NCBI GenBank assembly: GCA_050949175.1
Contig: JBMNFG010000011.1
Coordinates: 124,001-188,000, forward strand
DNA: 64,000 bases
Reading direction: 5' to 3'
Origin: UBA4971 sp900019985
GTDB taxonomy: Bacteria > Bacillota > SHA-98 > UBA4971
Of the stretch, positions 32,309-40,589 are shown piece after piece. A model generated the notes under the pieces. That model had not been told where the DNA came from. It did no database searches and saw nothing but the letters and a program-made list of their open reading frames with translations. Positions within the stretch are counted from its first letter, which is position 1, and each line of letters opens with the position of its first letter. The position numbers and the translations under genes are program-made.

Positions 32309-32980
32309 TTACCTACTAAAAGACTTTACCTTTCCGCAAGACATATTTCCCTCCGGACAGTATCCATGCATTTCACAGGGGCTGCCTACCCATGAGAAGA
32401 GATTCGGTGCAACTTCATTGACACAGTCCAGCATTGCCCGGGCAAGCTTACGTATTTCCCACTGAGCCCGGTTGCACAAACGCCTTTCGAAGAAGTTGTA
32501 AAGACTCCGGCAATTCATAGTCATGACGAGCTTGGTTTCGCAAGCATTGGGCAGAATGTACCTGGCATCTTCCTTTGGCACCATTTCTACGAGCTTTGAA
32601 TAGGTTTTCCTGATTTCTTCGATTTGTTTCTCATAAAGATCCAGTGCTTCAGGTTTACGTGCTATAGAAGGAGGTACCACGTATTCGAAACCTTTCTCCG
32701 ACACGTATCTTTGCGACTGCTGCGAGTATGAAGCAATCCTATGGCGCACTAACTGATGACTTAATGACCTGCTTACCCCTTCAATAGCAAAAGTAAAAGA
32801 GGCATGCTCAGTAGGAGAAAGGTGTCCTGCCTCCAGAATCATATTAATAAGCTTCTTTGCTTCCTCAGAAGACAATCTCTCAGTCAACCGGGAAGAATCA
32901 AGGGCTGAATAACAACGCCTGGCTGCAATCGCAACAGTCATTTCAGGATCAGGAGTGTAGCTTAACAGTGTTACTTTCAT
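32309..32980 (-). CDS. thyX: Flavin-dependent thymidylate synthase
   Basis: ThyX makes dTMP from dUMP with methylene-tetrahydrofolate, FAD and NADPH. The 223-residue product has the diagnostic ThyX motif RHRIASYSQQSQR (residues 79-91), the substrate-binding serine region and the later ARYILPNACETKLVMTMN segment. The C-terminus has extra cysteines (CEMHGYCPEGNMSCGK), which is common among longer ThyX proteins. It is inserted in the mrnC-rlmB interval, where Bacillus has no thyX. It presumably replaces ThyA in this organism. Confidence 0.95.
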   Translation of the reverse strand: MKVTLLSYTPDPEMTVAIAARRCYSALDSSRLTERLSSEEAKKLINMILEAGHLSPTEHASFTFAIEGVSRSLSHQLVRHRIASYSQQSQRYVSEKGFEYVVPPSIARKPEALDLYEKQIEEIRKTYSKLVEMVPKEDARYILPNACETKLVMTMNCRSLYNFFERRLCNRAQWEIRKLARAMLDCVNEVAPNLFSWVGSPCEMHGYCPEGNMSCGKVKSFSR

Positions 32981-33429
32981 GCCGTACCTCCTCTTGCCTC
33001 AATCTACTATGCTTCGGGGTTTTCCATGCCTGCGAGAGTAAAGAACCCTTCATCTAACAGGAAGAGTTGTGCAGTCCGATCTTCCCATGCCCCACCCGGA
33101 TCCGCCGGGTTATTGTCAGCCATTGACCTGCGAGAAACACCAGGACCTACGAGAACAGCGGCCTGCGAGAACAACAGCCTGCGCAGAACCCTAATATATT
33201 ATCGTAAGAATGACAATGAACAGAACAAGATTGTCTGCCGGGAACGTTTCATACAGGCAAACCTAAACAAGCTGCTGCTCATCCTCGTCACAACGTAAAG
33301 GACTACTCTCGTCCTTGCGACAACCCAAAGAAGCTGCAACTTTCTCTCATCACGACCTAAACAAGCCGGTGCTTTTCCTCGTCACAGCCTAAAGAAGCTG
33401 CTGCCTGCCATCATGATAAGCTAAACAGG
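32981..33429. other. Intergenic region with two short repeat families, no gene
   Basis: Apart from the repeats at 33126-33190 and 33261-33449, the gap between thyX and mrnC shows no gene or clear promoter. The thyX message would have to cross the repeats if it is cotranscribed with mrnC. Confidence 0.5.
33126..33190. repeat. Short imperfect repeat (16-19 bp), 4 copies
   Basis: Copies of ACCTGCGAGAACAACAG start at 33126, 33145, 33161 and 33177, with lengths varying from 16 to 19 nt. Confidence 0.6.
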
Positions 33430-33449
33430 CTACTGCTTGTCCTTGTGAT
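33261..33449. repeat. About 32-bp imperfect tandem repeat, 6 copies, entering mrnC
   Basis: Units of the type ACCTAAACAAGCTGCTGCTT followed by a TCCTCGTCACA-like end start at 33261, 33293, 33323, 33355, 33386 and 33419 (30-33 nt period). The last unit covers the stop codon and final codons (HNHKDKQ) of mrnC, so the repeat supplies the protein's C-terminus. Confidence 0.75.
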
Positions 33450-33882
33450 TATGGTCGGACTTAGCAAGCCGCGCCTCTATCAGGCTCAGCGCCTCAGACA
33501 TCAGCTCCTCAAGCCTTATGTCCCTGCCAAGGAGGTAAAGATAACCTATGACCGCTTCAAACCCGGTGGAATGCCTGTAATCGAGAACCGGCATACTCCT
33601 TGGCCCGCGTCCCACCCTGATGTTACGGGCACGTCTTGCCACATCTGCCTCTTCAGGCGCGAGAAATGACTCCAAGTCAGCGAGGGCCTGGGCTTGAGCT
33701 GTAGCACAAACACGCAGGACAGCCTCCTTATGAAGCTCGTCCAGATCAATGTCCCAATGCTCTCCGCAACGCCTACTCTTAAGAAGGCTCTCTCGTACAT
33801 ATAGCTCGTACACTGCATCTCCGACGTATGCAAGAACAGAAAGAGGGATTGCGTCTACATCTTCAGGATTGAGACTGCTCAT
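33430..33882 (-). CDS. mrnC: Mini-ribonuclease III
   Basis: Mini-III is a dimeric RNase III-type catalytic domain without a dsRNA-binding domain; it matures 23S rRNA in Firmicutes. The 150-residue product starts MSSLNPEDVDAIPLSVLAYV, with the signature LAYVGDAVYELYVRE holding the catalytic Asp. The TGFEAVIGYLYLLG motif carries the second acidic site. The ATG at 33882 overlaps the cysS stop (TAATG), so translation is coupled; an upstream ATG 15 nt earlier is the alternative. The last residues (HNHKDKQ) are encoded by the flanking 32-bp repeat. Confidence 0.93.
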   Translation of the reverse strand: MSSLNPEDVDAIPLSVLAYVGDAVYELYVRESLLKSRRCGEHWDIDLDELHKEAVLRVCATAQAQALADLESFLAPEEADVARRARNIRVGRGPRSMPVLDYRHSTGFEAVIGYLYLLGRDIRLEELMSEALSLIEARLAKSDHNHKDKQ

Positions 33883-35366
33883 TACATCCTCTTCCATATG
33901 GTGCCTGTAGGCGTATCTTCCAAGGCAATGCCGATATCTTTCAATGAATCGCGGATTCTATCTGCTAAGGCCCATTCCTTCTTTTGGCGCAATTCCCTTC
34001 TGACCTCAATCAACAGGTTAACAAGGGATTCCAGCATGTCGGAGTCGGCAGAGGCTTCAGCCTCCCGGAACAAGCCAAGGACCTTGCCCAGAGTCTCAAG
34101 GGTATTAACTGCTTTTTCCAACCCCTCAAGATCCTCTCTACTATACCCTGCCGTTCCGCCTTTCACATGCAGAAACTCATTGACTGACCGCGCCAGGTCA
34201 TGCAGGGAAGCTAAGGCTACAGCGGTATTGAAATCGTCATCCATTCCCTGGATAAACTTCTTCTCCGCTTCTTCCGCATGAGCCTTAAGAGAAAGCCCCA
34301 CGGCTTCCTTCTCCTTCCTAGCCGCCCCATCCTCATCTGCTGCGCCTGCATCTGTCGCACTCTTCCTTGCCGCTGCAAGGGCTCTCCGTCCCGCATCCAA
34401 AGTCGACACGAGCCGCCGGTATGCTGCATCCGCAGCCTCAAGCTCCTCCACTCCGTAATTGGCAGGAGTCCTGTAATGGCGTGCGGCAAAGAAATACCTG
34501 ATTACACCGGGTTCATACTCTTTGAGGACGTCTCGAACTGAGAAGAAGTTGCCCAAAGACTTAGACATCTTCACGTCGTCTATGTTGAGCATGGCATGGT
34601 GCACAAAGTACCTTGCAAAGTCTTCACCTGTGAAAGCTTCGGACTGCGCGATTTCGTTCTCATGGTGCGGGAAAACAAGTTCATCACCGCCGCCATGCAT
34701 GTCGAAACTGCTCCCCAGGTACTTTAAGGCCAATGCGGAGCACTCTATATGCCATCCCGGCCTACCCGGACCCCACGGGCTGTCCCATGCAGGTTCTCCC
34801 GGTTTTGCAGCCTTCCACAGCGCAAAATCCATGGTGTTGCGCTTCTTAGGATTTATCTCTATGCGAGCACCGGCCATCATGTCATCTAATGACCTGCCGG
34901 AGAGTTTGCCATATCCCGGATAACTTGTCACATCGAAGAATACGTCTCCGCCTACCTCGTATGCGTACCCCTTTTCAATAAGCCCTTCCACAAGCTTAAT
35001 AATCTCAGGAATATGCTGGGTGACTTTGGGCATTACATCAGGTCTTTCCACCCCGAGCATGTCCATGACTTCCAGAAAATCTCTGTGGTACTTTTCGCTA
35101 ATGTCTTCCGGTTCAACTCCCTCATCTTTGGCCCGCGTGATAATCTTGTCATCAACATCTGTTACATTTTGAACGCAAAAGACATTCCAACCCCTGTATT
35201 TCAGATAACGCCTGACCGTATCCCAAAAAACGTATTGGCGCGCGTGTCCTATATGCGTGAAGTCATAAGGAGTTATGCCACATTGATAAATATCAACCTG
35301 TCCGGGTTTTCGAGGTACGAATTCTTCCTTTGATCTTGTCAGGGTGTTATAGATCCGTAGCGTCAT
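33882..35366 (-). CDS. cysS: Cysteinyl-tRNA synthetase
   Basis: CysRS charges tRNA-Cys. The 494-residue product starts MTLRIYNTLTRSKEEFVPRK and carries the HIGH motif (THIGHARQYVFWDTV, residues 38-41 for HIGH). The zinc ligands are C29 plus the GWHIECSALA and HHENE sites, and KMSKSLGN is intact. The zinc-cysteine loop is CGITPYDFTHIGHAR instead of the usual CGPTVYDYxHIGHAR. The full C-terminal anticodon-binding region is present, so it is CysRS and not the shorter MshC ligase that shares the CGITPYD sequence. The start (GGAGGG, 6-nt spacer) overlaps the end of gltX by 20 nt. The cysE gene found between gltX and cysS in Bacillus is missing. Confidence 0.95.
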   Translation of the reverse strand: MTLRIYNTLTRSKEEFVPRKPGQVDIYQCGITPYDFTHIGHARQYVFWDTVRRYLKYRGWNVFCVQNVTDVDDKIITRAKDEGVEPEDISEKYHRDFLEVMDMLGVERPDVMPKVTQHIPEIIKLVEGLIEKGYAYEVGGDVFFDVTSYPGYGKLSGRSLDDMMAGARIEINPKKRNTMDFALWKAAKPGEPAWDSPWGPGRPGWHIECSALALKYLGSSFDMHGGGDELVFPHHENEIAQSEAFTGEDFARYFVHHAMLNIDDVKMSKSLGNFFSVRDVLKEYEPGVIRYFFAARHYRTPANYGVEELEAADAAYRRLVSTLDAGRRALAAARKSATDAGAADEDGAARKEKEAVGLSLKAHAEEAEKKFIQGMDDDFNTAVALASLHDLARSVNEFLHVKGGTAGYSREDLEGLEKAVNTLETLGKVLGLFREAEASADSDMLESLVNLLIEVRRELRQKKEWALADRIRDSLKDIGIALEDTPTGTIWKRM

Positions 35367-36840
35367 GGTAATCCCTCCTCGCCTCTTGGAGCGCATCATG
35401 AGCCCGCTTAATAGTCCTCTCTTTACCTAGAATCTCTATAACTCCTTGGAGTTCAGGCCCTTTTGTTCGTCCGGTAAGAGCAGCCCTGATAGGCATTAGA
35501 ACCTTCCTCGTGCCGACCTGGACTCTATCGATAACGGTTTTCAGGTAGGCCTGAATCTGTTCTGCATCAAACTCTGCATCTTCGATTCCGGAAAATACGT
35601 CAATAAACTCGCCAAGTGCACGTTCGCCGGTGGGGTTTTTTATCCATTTCTCCGCAGATCCATCCCATTGTTTTACAGTGTCACCGAAGAAGAAACTGAC
35701 TTCATCAGGAATCTCAGAAAGCCTGGTAATAGAGTCCTGAACTAAGACCACGATCTTCTTAAGCCTTTCTCTCTCTTCAATGTCAGCATGAAGATCTGTG
35801 CTCACCCCAAGCCTGCTCAAGAAAGGTAATGCAATGTCCAGAAGCTTGTCTGGATCACATGCCCTGATATACTGCGAATTGAACCAGTCCAGCCTTTTCG
35901 GATCGAACATGGACGGACTCTTACTGACCCGATCCAGCGTGAATTCGGCTGCAATCTCCTGCAAGCCCATGATTTCACGGGTATCCCCAGGCGTCCACCC
36001 TAGAAAGGCCAGGTAATTGACGATGGCCTCAGGCAAGTAGCCTGCCTCTCTGTAGTATGAAAGAGACGTAGCACCATGCCTTTTACTTAGCTTTGTCTTA
36101 TCCGTCCCTAAAATCATGGCTACATGGCCGAATTTAGGCACAGGAAGTCCCAGTGCTTTATAGAGCATTATCTGTCGGGGTGTGTTTGAGATGTGCTCAT
36201 CAGCTCTGATTATATGTGTCACTTTCATCTCGGCGTCATCGACGACTACCGCAAAGTTGTAGGTTGGGAAACCATCTGAACGCATGATCACGAAATCTCC
36301 GATACCACTGCCGTCAAAAGGGATTTCGCCCCTTATTATGTCGTTCAAGACTATTGTCTCCCGAGGCACCCGAAACCTTATAGCAGGTGTTCGTTCTTTG
36401 GACAGCCTGGCTATATCATCAGCAGTGAGGTTCCGGCACTTCCCGCTGTACCGAGGCATCCTGCCTTTGGCAAGGTATGCTGTGCGTTCCTCCTCGAGCT
36501 CTTCGGGAGTGCAGAAACATAAATACGCATCTCCCTTTGATATCAAGTCTTCTGCGTACTTCCTGTAAAGATCCAACCTCTCGCTTTGCCTGTAAGGACC
36601 GTACAAGCCCCCTACACTGTACCCCTCGTCCCAATCCAGGCCGAGCCAGCGCAGGTCATCAACGATGGCATCGTAGGCTTCATCCTGGGATCTGGTGACA
36701 TCTGTATCTTCTATCCGAAGGATCACTTCTCCGTTGTAATGCCTTGCAAAGAGCCAGTTAAACAAGAATGTGCGGATATTTCCGATATGCAGATGTCCTG
36801 TGGGCGCCGGTGCGAACCTAACCCGTACCTTTTCTTCCAT
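35347..36840 (-). CDS. gltX: Glutamyl-tRNA synthetase
   Basis: GluRS charges tRNA-Glu (and possibly tRNA-Gln for later amidation). The 497-residue product starts MEEKVRVRFAPAPTGHLHIG. The class-I motifs are GHLHIGNIRTF (HIGN variant of HIGH) and KLSKRHGATS, and LRIEDTDVTRS is present. A Cys-containing segment (YLCFCTPEEL) lies near residue 105. The length is normal. It is the first gene of gltX-cysS-mrnC, about 147 nt downstream of an extended -10 promoter. Confidence 0.96.
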   Translation of the reverse strand: MEEKVRVRFAPAPTGHLHIGNIRTFLFNWLFARHYNGEVILRIEDTDVTRSQDEAYDAIVDDLRWLGLDWDEGYSVGGLYGPYRQSERLDLYRKYAEDLISKGDAYLCFCTPEELEEERTAYLAKGRMPRYSGKCRNLTADDIARLSKERTPAIRFRVPRETIVLNDIIRGEIPFDGSGIGDFVIMRSDGFPTYNFAVVVDDAEMKVTHIIRADEHISNTPRQIMLYKALGLPVPKFGHVAMILGTDKTKLSKRHGATSLSYYREAGYLPEAIVNYLAFLGWTPGDTREIMGLQEIAAEFTLDRVSKSPSMFDPKRLDWFNSQYIRACDPDKLLDIALPFLSRLGVSTDLHADIEERERLKKIVVLVQDSITRLSEIPDEVSFFFGDTVKQWDGSAEKWIKNPTGERALGEFIDVFSGIEDAEFDAEQIQAYLKTVIDRVQVGTRKVLMPIRAALTGRTKGPELQGVIEILGKERTIKRAHDALQEARRDYHDATDL

Positions 36841-36986
36841 TCCTTCACCTTCATGTAGCTAAATCTTTCATTCAAAGCGTAAGGCAATGCTCAAGTCGAG
36901 CCTTTTCAGATAAACTTAGAAAAACTCAACTCATTCACGTAAGATTTTCGCAAAAAATTTGCGGAAAAATACTTGACAGTGCCTCC

Positions 36987-36995
36987 ATTATAGCA
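36987..36995 (-). promoter_or_regulatory. Extended -10 promoter of gltX-cysS
   Basis: TGCTATAAT on the minus strand (TATAAT at 36987-36992) is an extended -10 box; the -35 region overlaps the hairpin at 37000-37020 and is poor. A CGCAAA/TTTGCG hairpin lies in the 140-nt leader. No T-box motif was found. Confidence 0.55.
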
Positions 36996-36999
36996 ATAA

Positions 37000-37020
37000 A
37001 GCCTAGCCCCTGGCTAGGCT
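37000..37020 (-). terminator. Hairpin before the gltX promoter
   Basis: AGCCTAGCC/GGCTAGGCT with a 3-nt loop, followed on the minus strand by TTTATTGC. It may be a second terminator for the upstream ispDF transcript. Between it and 37145 nothing else is recognised. Confidence 0.55.
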
Positions 37021-37144
37021 CACTCCTTAATTTGCAGGTCCATTACTGTATTGCCCTCAGTCACCTTCTCGTTCTTAGCACCAAAGCACGCTTGGTTTCA
37101 ATAAGATTATAATCTCGTGTGAAAAACTTTTATTATATTGTTAG

Positions 37145-37172
37145 CTAAGGAAAGGCGCCATACTACGGCGCC
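37145..37172 (-). terminator. Intrinsic terminator of the carD-yacL-ispDF-CBS/HutP transcript
   Basis: GGCGCC (37154-37159) pairs with GGCGCC (37167-37172) around ATACTAC; the minus strand continues TTTCCTTAG. It is 80 nt after the CBS-HutP gene. Confidence 0.65.
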
Positions 37173-37251
37173 AACATCATATTGCTATACTTCTTTACGT
37201 TGTATGACCCTTTAACCGGCTATCGCTTTCCGGCCGCCCTTAGAGATCCTC

Positions 37252-38022
37252 CTATATGATGCTGTAACCCACTGCCAGCTGCTCAGGCCCGTCCACAAGG
37301 GCATGCCCGAACCTGCCGAATATTGCCACAGACACCCTGCCTTCACCGCGGACCACAGCCATCTTGAAGCCTCCGCCCAGCCCCGGATTGCTTATGGAAA
37401 GCTGGATGAAAGCATCTCTCACAGCATTCGATACTGCAATCTTTTCCCTGGGATCCTCAGAAATCACACCGAGAGCTGCAGCAGCTGCTATCATGCTTTC
37501 TCTGAGTTTTGCGGCAAGCCGATCCGCGCTTGCACCTACCTGTGTTATAGCACCTCGATATCCATAGCTCCTGATCTTATCCAACCAGTACCTTTCATAC
37601 TCCCTGCTCCTGGTCATCGCAAGGTAAATAGATGCTGCTTCCACAGAAATCTTTGTCAAGGATTCTTCACCAATCATCCCGCCTACTATATCCCTGGCGG
37701 AGACGATCCCTATCAGAACGCCGTCATCATCGACGACCGGAAGTCCCGGCGTATCAACATCTATCAGCAAAGAACAGGCTTCATTGATGCCGCAATCCGC
37801 CGATACCTTAACAACTCTCGTGTTCATAACGTCCTTAGCGGTCAAATGTTCACTATCCGGCCTCAGGAGATCCCTGTCACCTATAATCCCAACGACTTGA
37901 TCTTCGTCCATGACAAGTATGACAGTGTTGCCGCTGTTCAGGAGGACTCTTCTAAGCTCTCCTATGGGCGTATCAGGCGAGACCACTACAGGATCTTCAT
38001 TCATAATTCGTCTGACTGTCAC
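37252..38022 (-). CDS. CBS-domain protein fused to a HutP-like domain
   Basis: A 256-residue protein starting at a GTG (38022; GGGAGG with 8-nt spacer). Residues 1-115 are two CBS domains (VRRIMNEDPVVVSPDTPIGE; then AKDVMNTRVVKVSADCGIN and GIVSARDIVGG), which normally bind adenine nucleotides. Residues 125-256 resemble HutP, the histidine-dependent RNA-binding antiterminator of Bacillus: QVGASADRLAAKLRESMIAA, LGGGFKMAVVRGEG, VSVAIFGRFGHALVDGPEQL and a final VGYSII. The three HutP metal-binding histidines align with I195, N199 and Q248, so metal/histidine sensing in the HutP manner is unlikely. It overlaps the end of ispDF by 26 nt. The idea that a nucleotide-responsive CBS pair controls an RNA-binding domain is inference. 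Confidence 0.7.
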   Translation of the reverse strand: MTVRRIMNEDPVVVSPDTPIGELRRVLLNSGNTVILVMDEDQVVGIIGDRDLLRPDSEHLTAKDVMNTRVVKVSADCGINEACSLLIDVDTPGLPVVDDDGVLIGIVSARDIVGGMIGEESLTKISVEAASIYLAMTRSREYERYWLDKIRSYGYRGAITQVGASADRLAAKLRESMIAAAAALGVISEDPREKIAVSNAVRDAFIQLSISNPGLGGGFKMAVVRGEGRVSVAIFGRFGHALVDGPEQLAVGYSII

Positions 38023-39259
38023 GGGCAATACCTCCCACGTTGTATGGCAGGGGTCTCGAAACAAGGCTGCATGAGGCAAAACATGCTATTCCCTCACCGG
38101 CACCGATAAACCCTAGCCCTTCCATTGTAGTTGCTTTAATACCGATGTCCCTCTCACCAATTCCAAGAATACGGCTGATATTTCGTCTCATATCTCCTGC
38201 AAATCTCGATATTCTGGGTTTTTCAGCCAGGACTGTTATATCAACGTTCTCCACAGTATAACCTTGGCTTTCAGCCAGGCTTTTCACCTTTGCCAGAATA
38301 AGATCGCTGGATATCCCTTCATATGAAGGATCATCAGGAGGAAACAGTATGCCGATGTCTCCTAAGGCACATGCACCGAGGATCGCATCTGAAACTGCAT
38401 GGAGCACCACATCAGCGTCGGAATGCCCTTCAAGGCCAAGCTCAAACGGTATATCCACTCCTCCCAGTATCAAAGGCCGCCCCTCTACCAGCCTGTGGAC
38501 ATCAAACCCAGTTCCTACTCTGACTTTTCCGGGTTCAGGATCGTGTCGTTCCAATATGCCTCTTTCATCCTCTAAACTTCTTCGGGACAAGTACGAATCA
38601 GCGATGACCAGGTCTTCCTCATAAGTAATCTTGATGTTATCCAACTCGTCGTCAAGCAACCGGACTTTCACACCGAGCCTCTCCACAACCATTGAATCAT
38701 CAGTTGCTATAAACCCTTCTTCAGCTGCACTTATGTATGCCTTCTCTATTATCTCCCTCTGAAAAGCCTGAGGAGTCCTGGCTGCCCGGAGCAAATCGCG
38801 CTCCGGGGTCTCAGCTACATAACCTTCTTGATCCACCTTTATCGTATCTCTCATAGGGACTGATACTATTGCAGCCCCGTACTCACGTGCAGCTTCAATC
38901 GTCATCTCGATAGTAGAAGGACGAATGAGCGGCCTCGCGCAATCATGAATCACAACAATCTCGCATTCCGGCTCGATGTGCCCAAGTCCGCAAAGGACTG
39001 ACTCCTGCCTGGTTGCTCCCCCTGAGACGACTTTTCGCACCTTTGAAAACCCACCCCAGGCCCGGATAAGCCCCCATGTAAGCTCGATTTCATCAGAAGC
39101 TACAATCAGGATTACATCATCCACTGCCTGGCAGGCTTGAAAAGCAGAAAGCGTATGGATCAGGATAGGTTTGCCTCTCAGCAAGAGATGAGTTTTATTC
39201 CCCTTCATCCTCATCCTTCTTCCTGACCCTGCCGCAGCTATAAGCGCGCAAACACTCAC
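37997..39259 (-). CDS. ispDF: Bifunctional IspD/IspF (MEP isoprenoid pathway)
   Basis: A 420-residue fusion. Residues 1-225 are IspD (2-C-methyl-D-erythritol 4-phosphate cytidylyltransferase) with ALIAAAGSGRRMRMKGNKTH, HDCARPLIRPSTIE and TDDSMVVERLG. Residues 245-400 are IspF (MECDP synthase) with VRVGTGFDVHRLVEGRPLIL, GLEGHSDADVVLHAVSDAIL (metal His) and IGIKATTMEGLGFIGAGEGI. The GTG at 39259 is preceded by AGGGGGT, which overlaps the yacL stop only 4 nt upstream. In Bacillus ispD and ispF are separate adjacent genes at this place; fused forms are known in other bacteria. About 17 extra residues follow IspF. Confidence 0.94.
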   Translation of the reverse strand: MSVCALIAAAGSGRRMRMKGNKTHLLLRGKPILIHTLSAFQACQAVDDVILIVASDEIELTWGLIRAWGGFSKVRKVVSGGATRQESVLCGLGHIEPECEIVVIHDCARPLIRPSTIEMTIEAAREYGAAIVSVPMRDTIKVDQEGYVAETPERDLLRAARTPQAFQREIIEKAYISAAEEGFIATDDSMVVERLGVKVRLLDDELDNIKITYEEDLVIADSYLSRRSLEDERGILERHDPEPGKVRVGTGFDVHRLVEGRPLILGGVDIPFELGLEGHSDADVVLHAVSDAILGACALGDIGILFPPDDPSYEGISSDLILAKVKSLAESQGYTVENVDITVLAEKPRISRFAGDMRRNISRILGIGERDIGIKATTMEGLGFIGAGEGIACFASCSLVSRPLPYNVGGIARDSQTNYE

Positions 39260-39263
39260 ATAT

Positions 39264-40349
39264 CTACCCCCTGGGCTTCGCAAATATCATCCTTCCTGCA
39301 GCAGTCTGAAGAACACTGGTTACTGCAACTTCTACTTCTTCGCCGATATAGCGCTTACCGCTGTCAACCACCACCATCGTGCCGTCGTCTAAGTACGCTA
39401 TACCTTGACCTGCCTCTTTTCCGTCTTTGATGACGTATACTGTCATTTCTTCACCTGGCAGCACCACAGGCTTAAGGGCATTAGCCAGTTCGTTAATGTT
39501 TAATACAGCCACACCTCTGAGCTGAGCTACCTTGTTAAGGTTGAAATCGTTGGTAATGATCTTTCCGTTTGTGGATTGTGCCAGTTTCAGCAGCTTTGAA
39601 TCTACGTCACTGCCTTTCCCTATATCTGAGTCGAGTATCTGGATTTGGCTGCCTGCCTCCTTGCGCATCTTGCCGAGGATATCCAGTCCCCTTCTGCCTC
39701 GGTTGCGCTTCAAAGGATCGGCTGAGTCGGCAATATGCTGCAGCTCTTCAAGAATGAAAGTAGGGACTATGATCGTCCCGTCTATAAAGCCACTTTTACA
39801 GATATCAAGGATTCTACCGTCAATTATCACACTGGTGTCAAGGATCTTTGGTGCACAATAACTCCCGTGTTTCTGACCCTTATCTCGCTGACCCCCAACT
39901 ACCCGCTCTACTGACCTGGGGACGGAAGTAAATAGATTAAATAATTCCTCTCTTTTCTTGATAGCAAGTTGCATACCTAAATAACCCATGAACAGTGTTA
40001 AAGCAATAGGCAGGTAGACACCGACGTAAGGGATTTGAGTAAAGGGAAGCGCGAGTAATACTGCAATAAGAAGGAAAATGATTGCACCGAAAGTACCCAC
40101 TACAAGGTCCTGCGTAGGCACCTTTTGTAAGTACGCCTCAAGCTTTGAAGTAGCTTTACGAAGGCCTCGAAAGACTACGGGAAAAACAGATAATCCAAAG
40201 AGTCCGCCGACTGCAGCCAGCAGGATGAGCACCGGTATACTGACGCCGGCATCGAGATTCAGGAGTATCACCTTTGTTAAGAAACGATGAATAAGAAATC
40301 CGATGAATGCCCCCAGAATAAAAGAAACGCTACTTGTCAGTTTATCCAT
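39264..40349 (-). CDS. YacL-type membrane PIN/TRAM protein
   Basis: A 361-residue protein with four N-terminal transmembrane helices (residues about 5-25, 33-55, 80-100 and 107-125). A PIN nuclease domain follows (LDTSVIIDGRILDICKSGF, with later acidic residues in RRGLDILGKM and ITNDFNLNKVA), and then a C-terminal TRAM RNA-binding domain (GKEAGQGIAYLDDGTMVVVD). This is the architecture of Bacillus YacL, in the same position between radA/disA and ispD. It is a probable membrane-bound RNase of unknown target. The ATG at 40349 (GAGAGG, 7-nt spacer) is chosen over a longer frame. Confidence 0.88.
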   Translation of the reverse strand: MDKLTSSVSFILGAFIGFLIHRFLTKVILLNLDAGVSIPVLILLAAVGGLFGLSVFPVVFRGLRKATSKLEAYLQKVPTQDLVVGTFGAIIFLLIAVLLALPFTQIPYVGVYLPIALTLFMGYLGMQLAIKKREELFNLFTSVPRSVERVVGGQRDKGQKHGSYCAPKILDTSVIIDGRILDICKSGFIDGTIIVPTFILEELQHIADSADPLKRNRGRRGLDILGKMRKEAGSQIQILDSDIGKGSDVDSKLLKLAQSTNGKIITNDFNLNKVAQLRGVAVLNINELANALKPVVLPGEEMTVYVIKDGKEAGQGIAYLDDGTMVVVDSGKRYIGEEVEVAVTSVLQTAAGRMIFAKPRG

Positions 40350-40589
40350 TTTCAGGCCTCTCACCTCTCTTTCTCTCATAAGATTTGACAGCCCCCTAGG
40401 GGATTGGGGGCACAGGCGGTGAGACAGCATTGCCTTCCAGGATCTATTATGGGAACTTGGCCCCCTCTATATCCTTGCCCTGCCCGAGACTCCTCAAGTA
40501 TGAGTCCAGGCTGATGAAAAGATTGAGCCTTGCTTCCCTCCGTTAATGAAACGAAATCACTGTTTTCAGGTTCCACAAGTTGCGATACC

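Noticed and set aside
36975..37000. Plus-strand promoter TTGACA with AATAAA
   Set aside because: No gene lies downstream on the plus strand, and the element overlaps the minus-strand extended -10 box and hairpin.
36841..37130. T-box leader before gltX
   Set aside because: A hairpin followed by a U-rich stretch is present, but no T-box sequence (TGGNACCGCG) or specifier loop was found.
40376..40576. 66-codon minus-strand frame between carD and yacL
   Set aside because: GTG start with only a distant GAGGT, no recognisable motifs, and a hairpin within the frame. A real small gene cannot be fully excluded.
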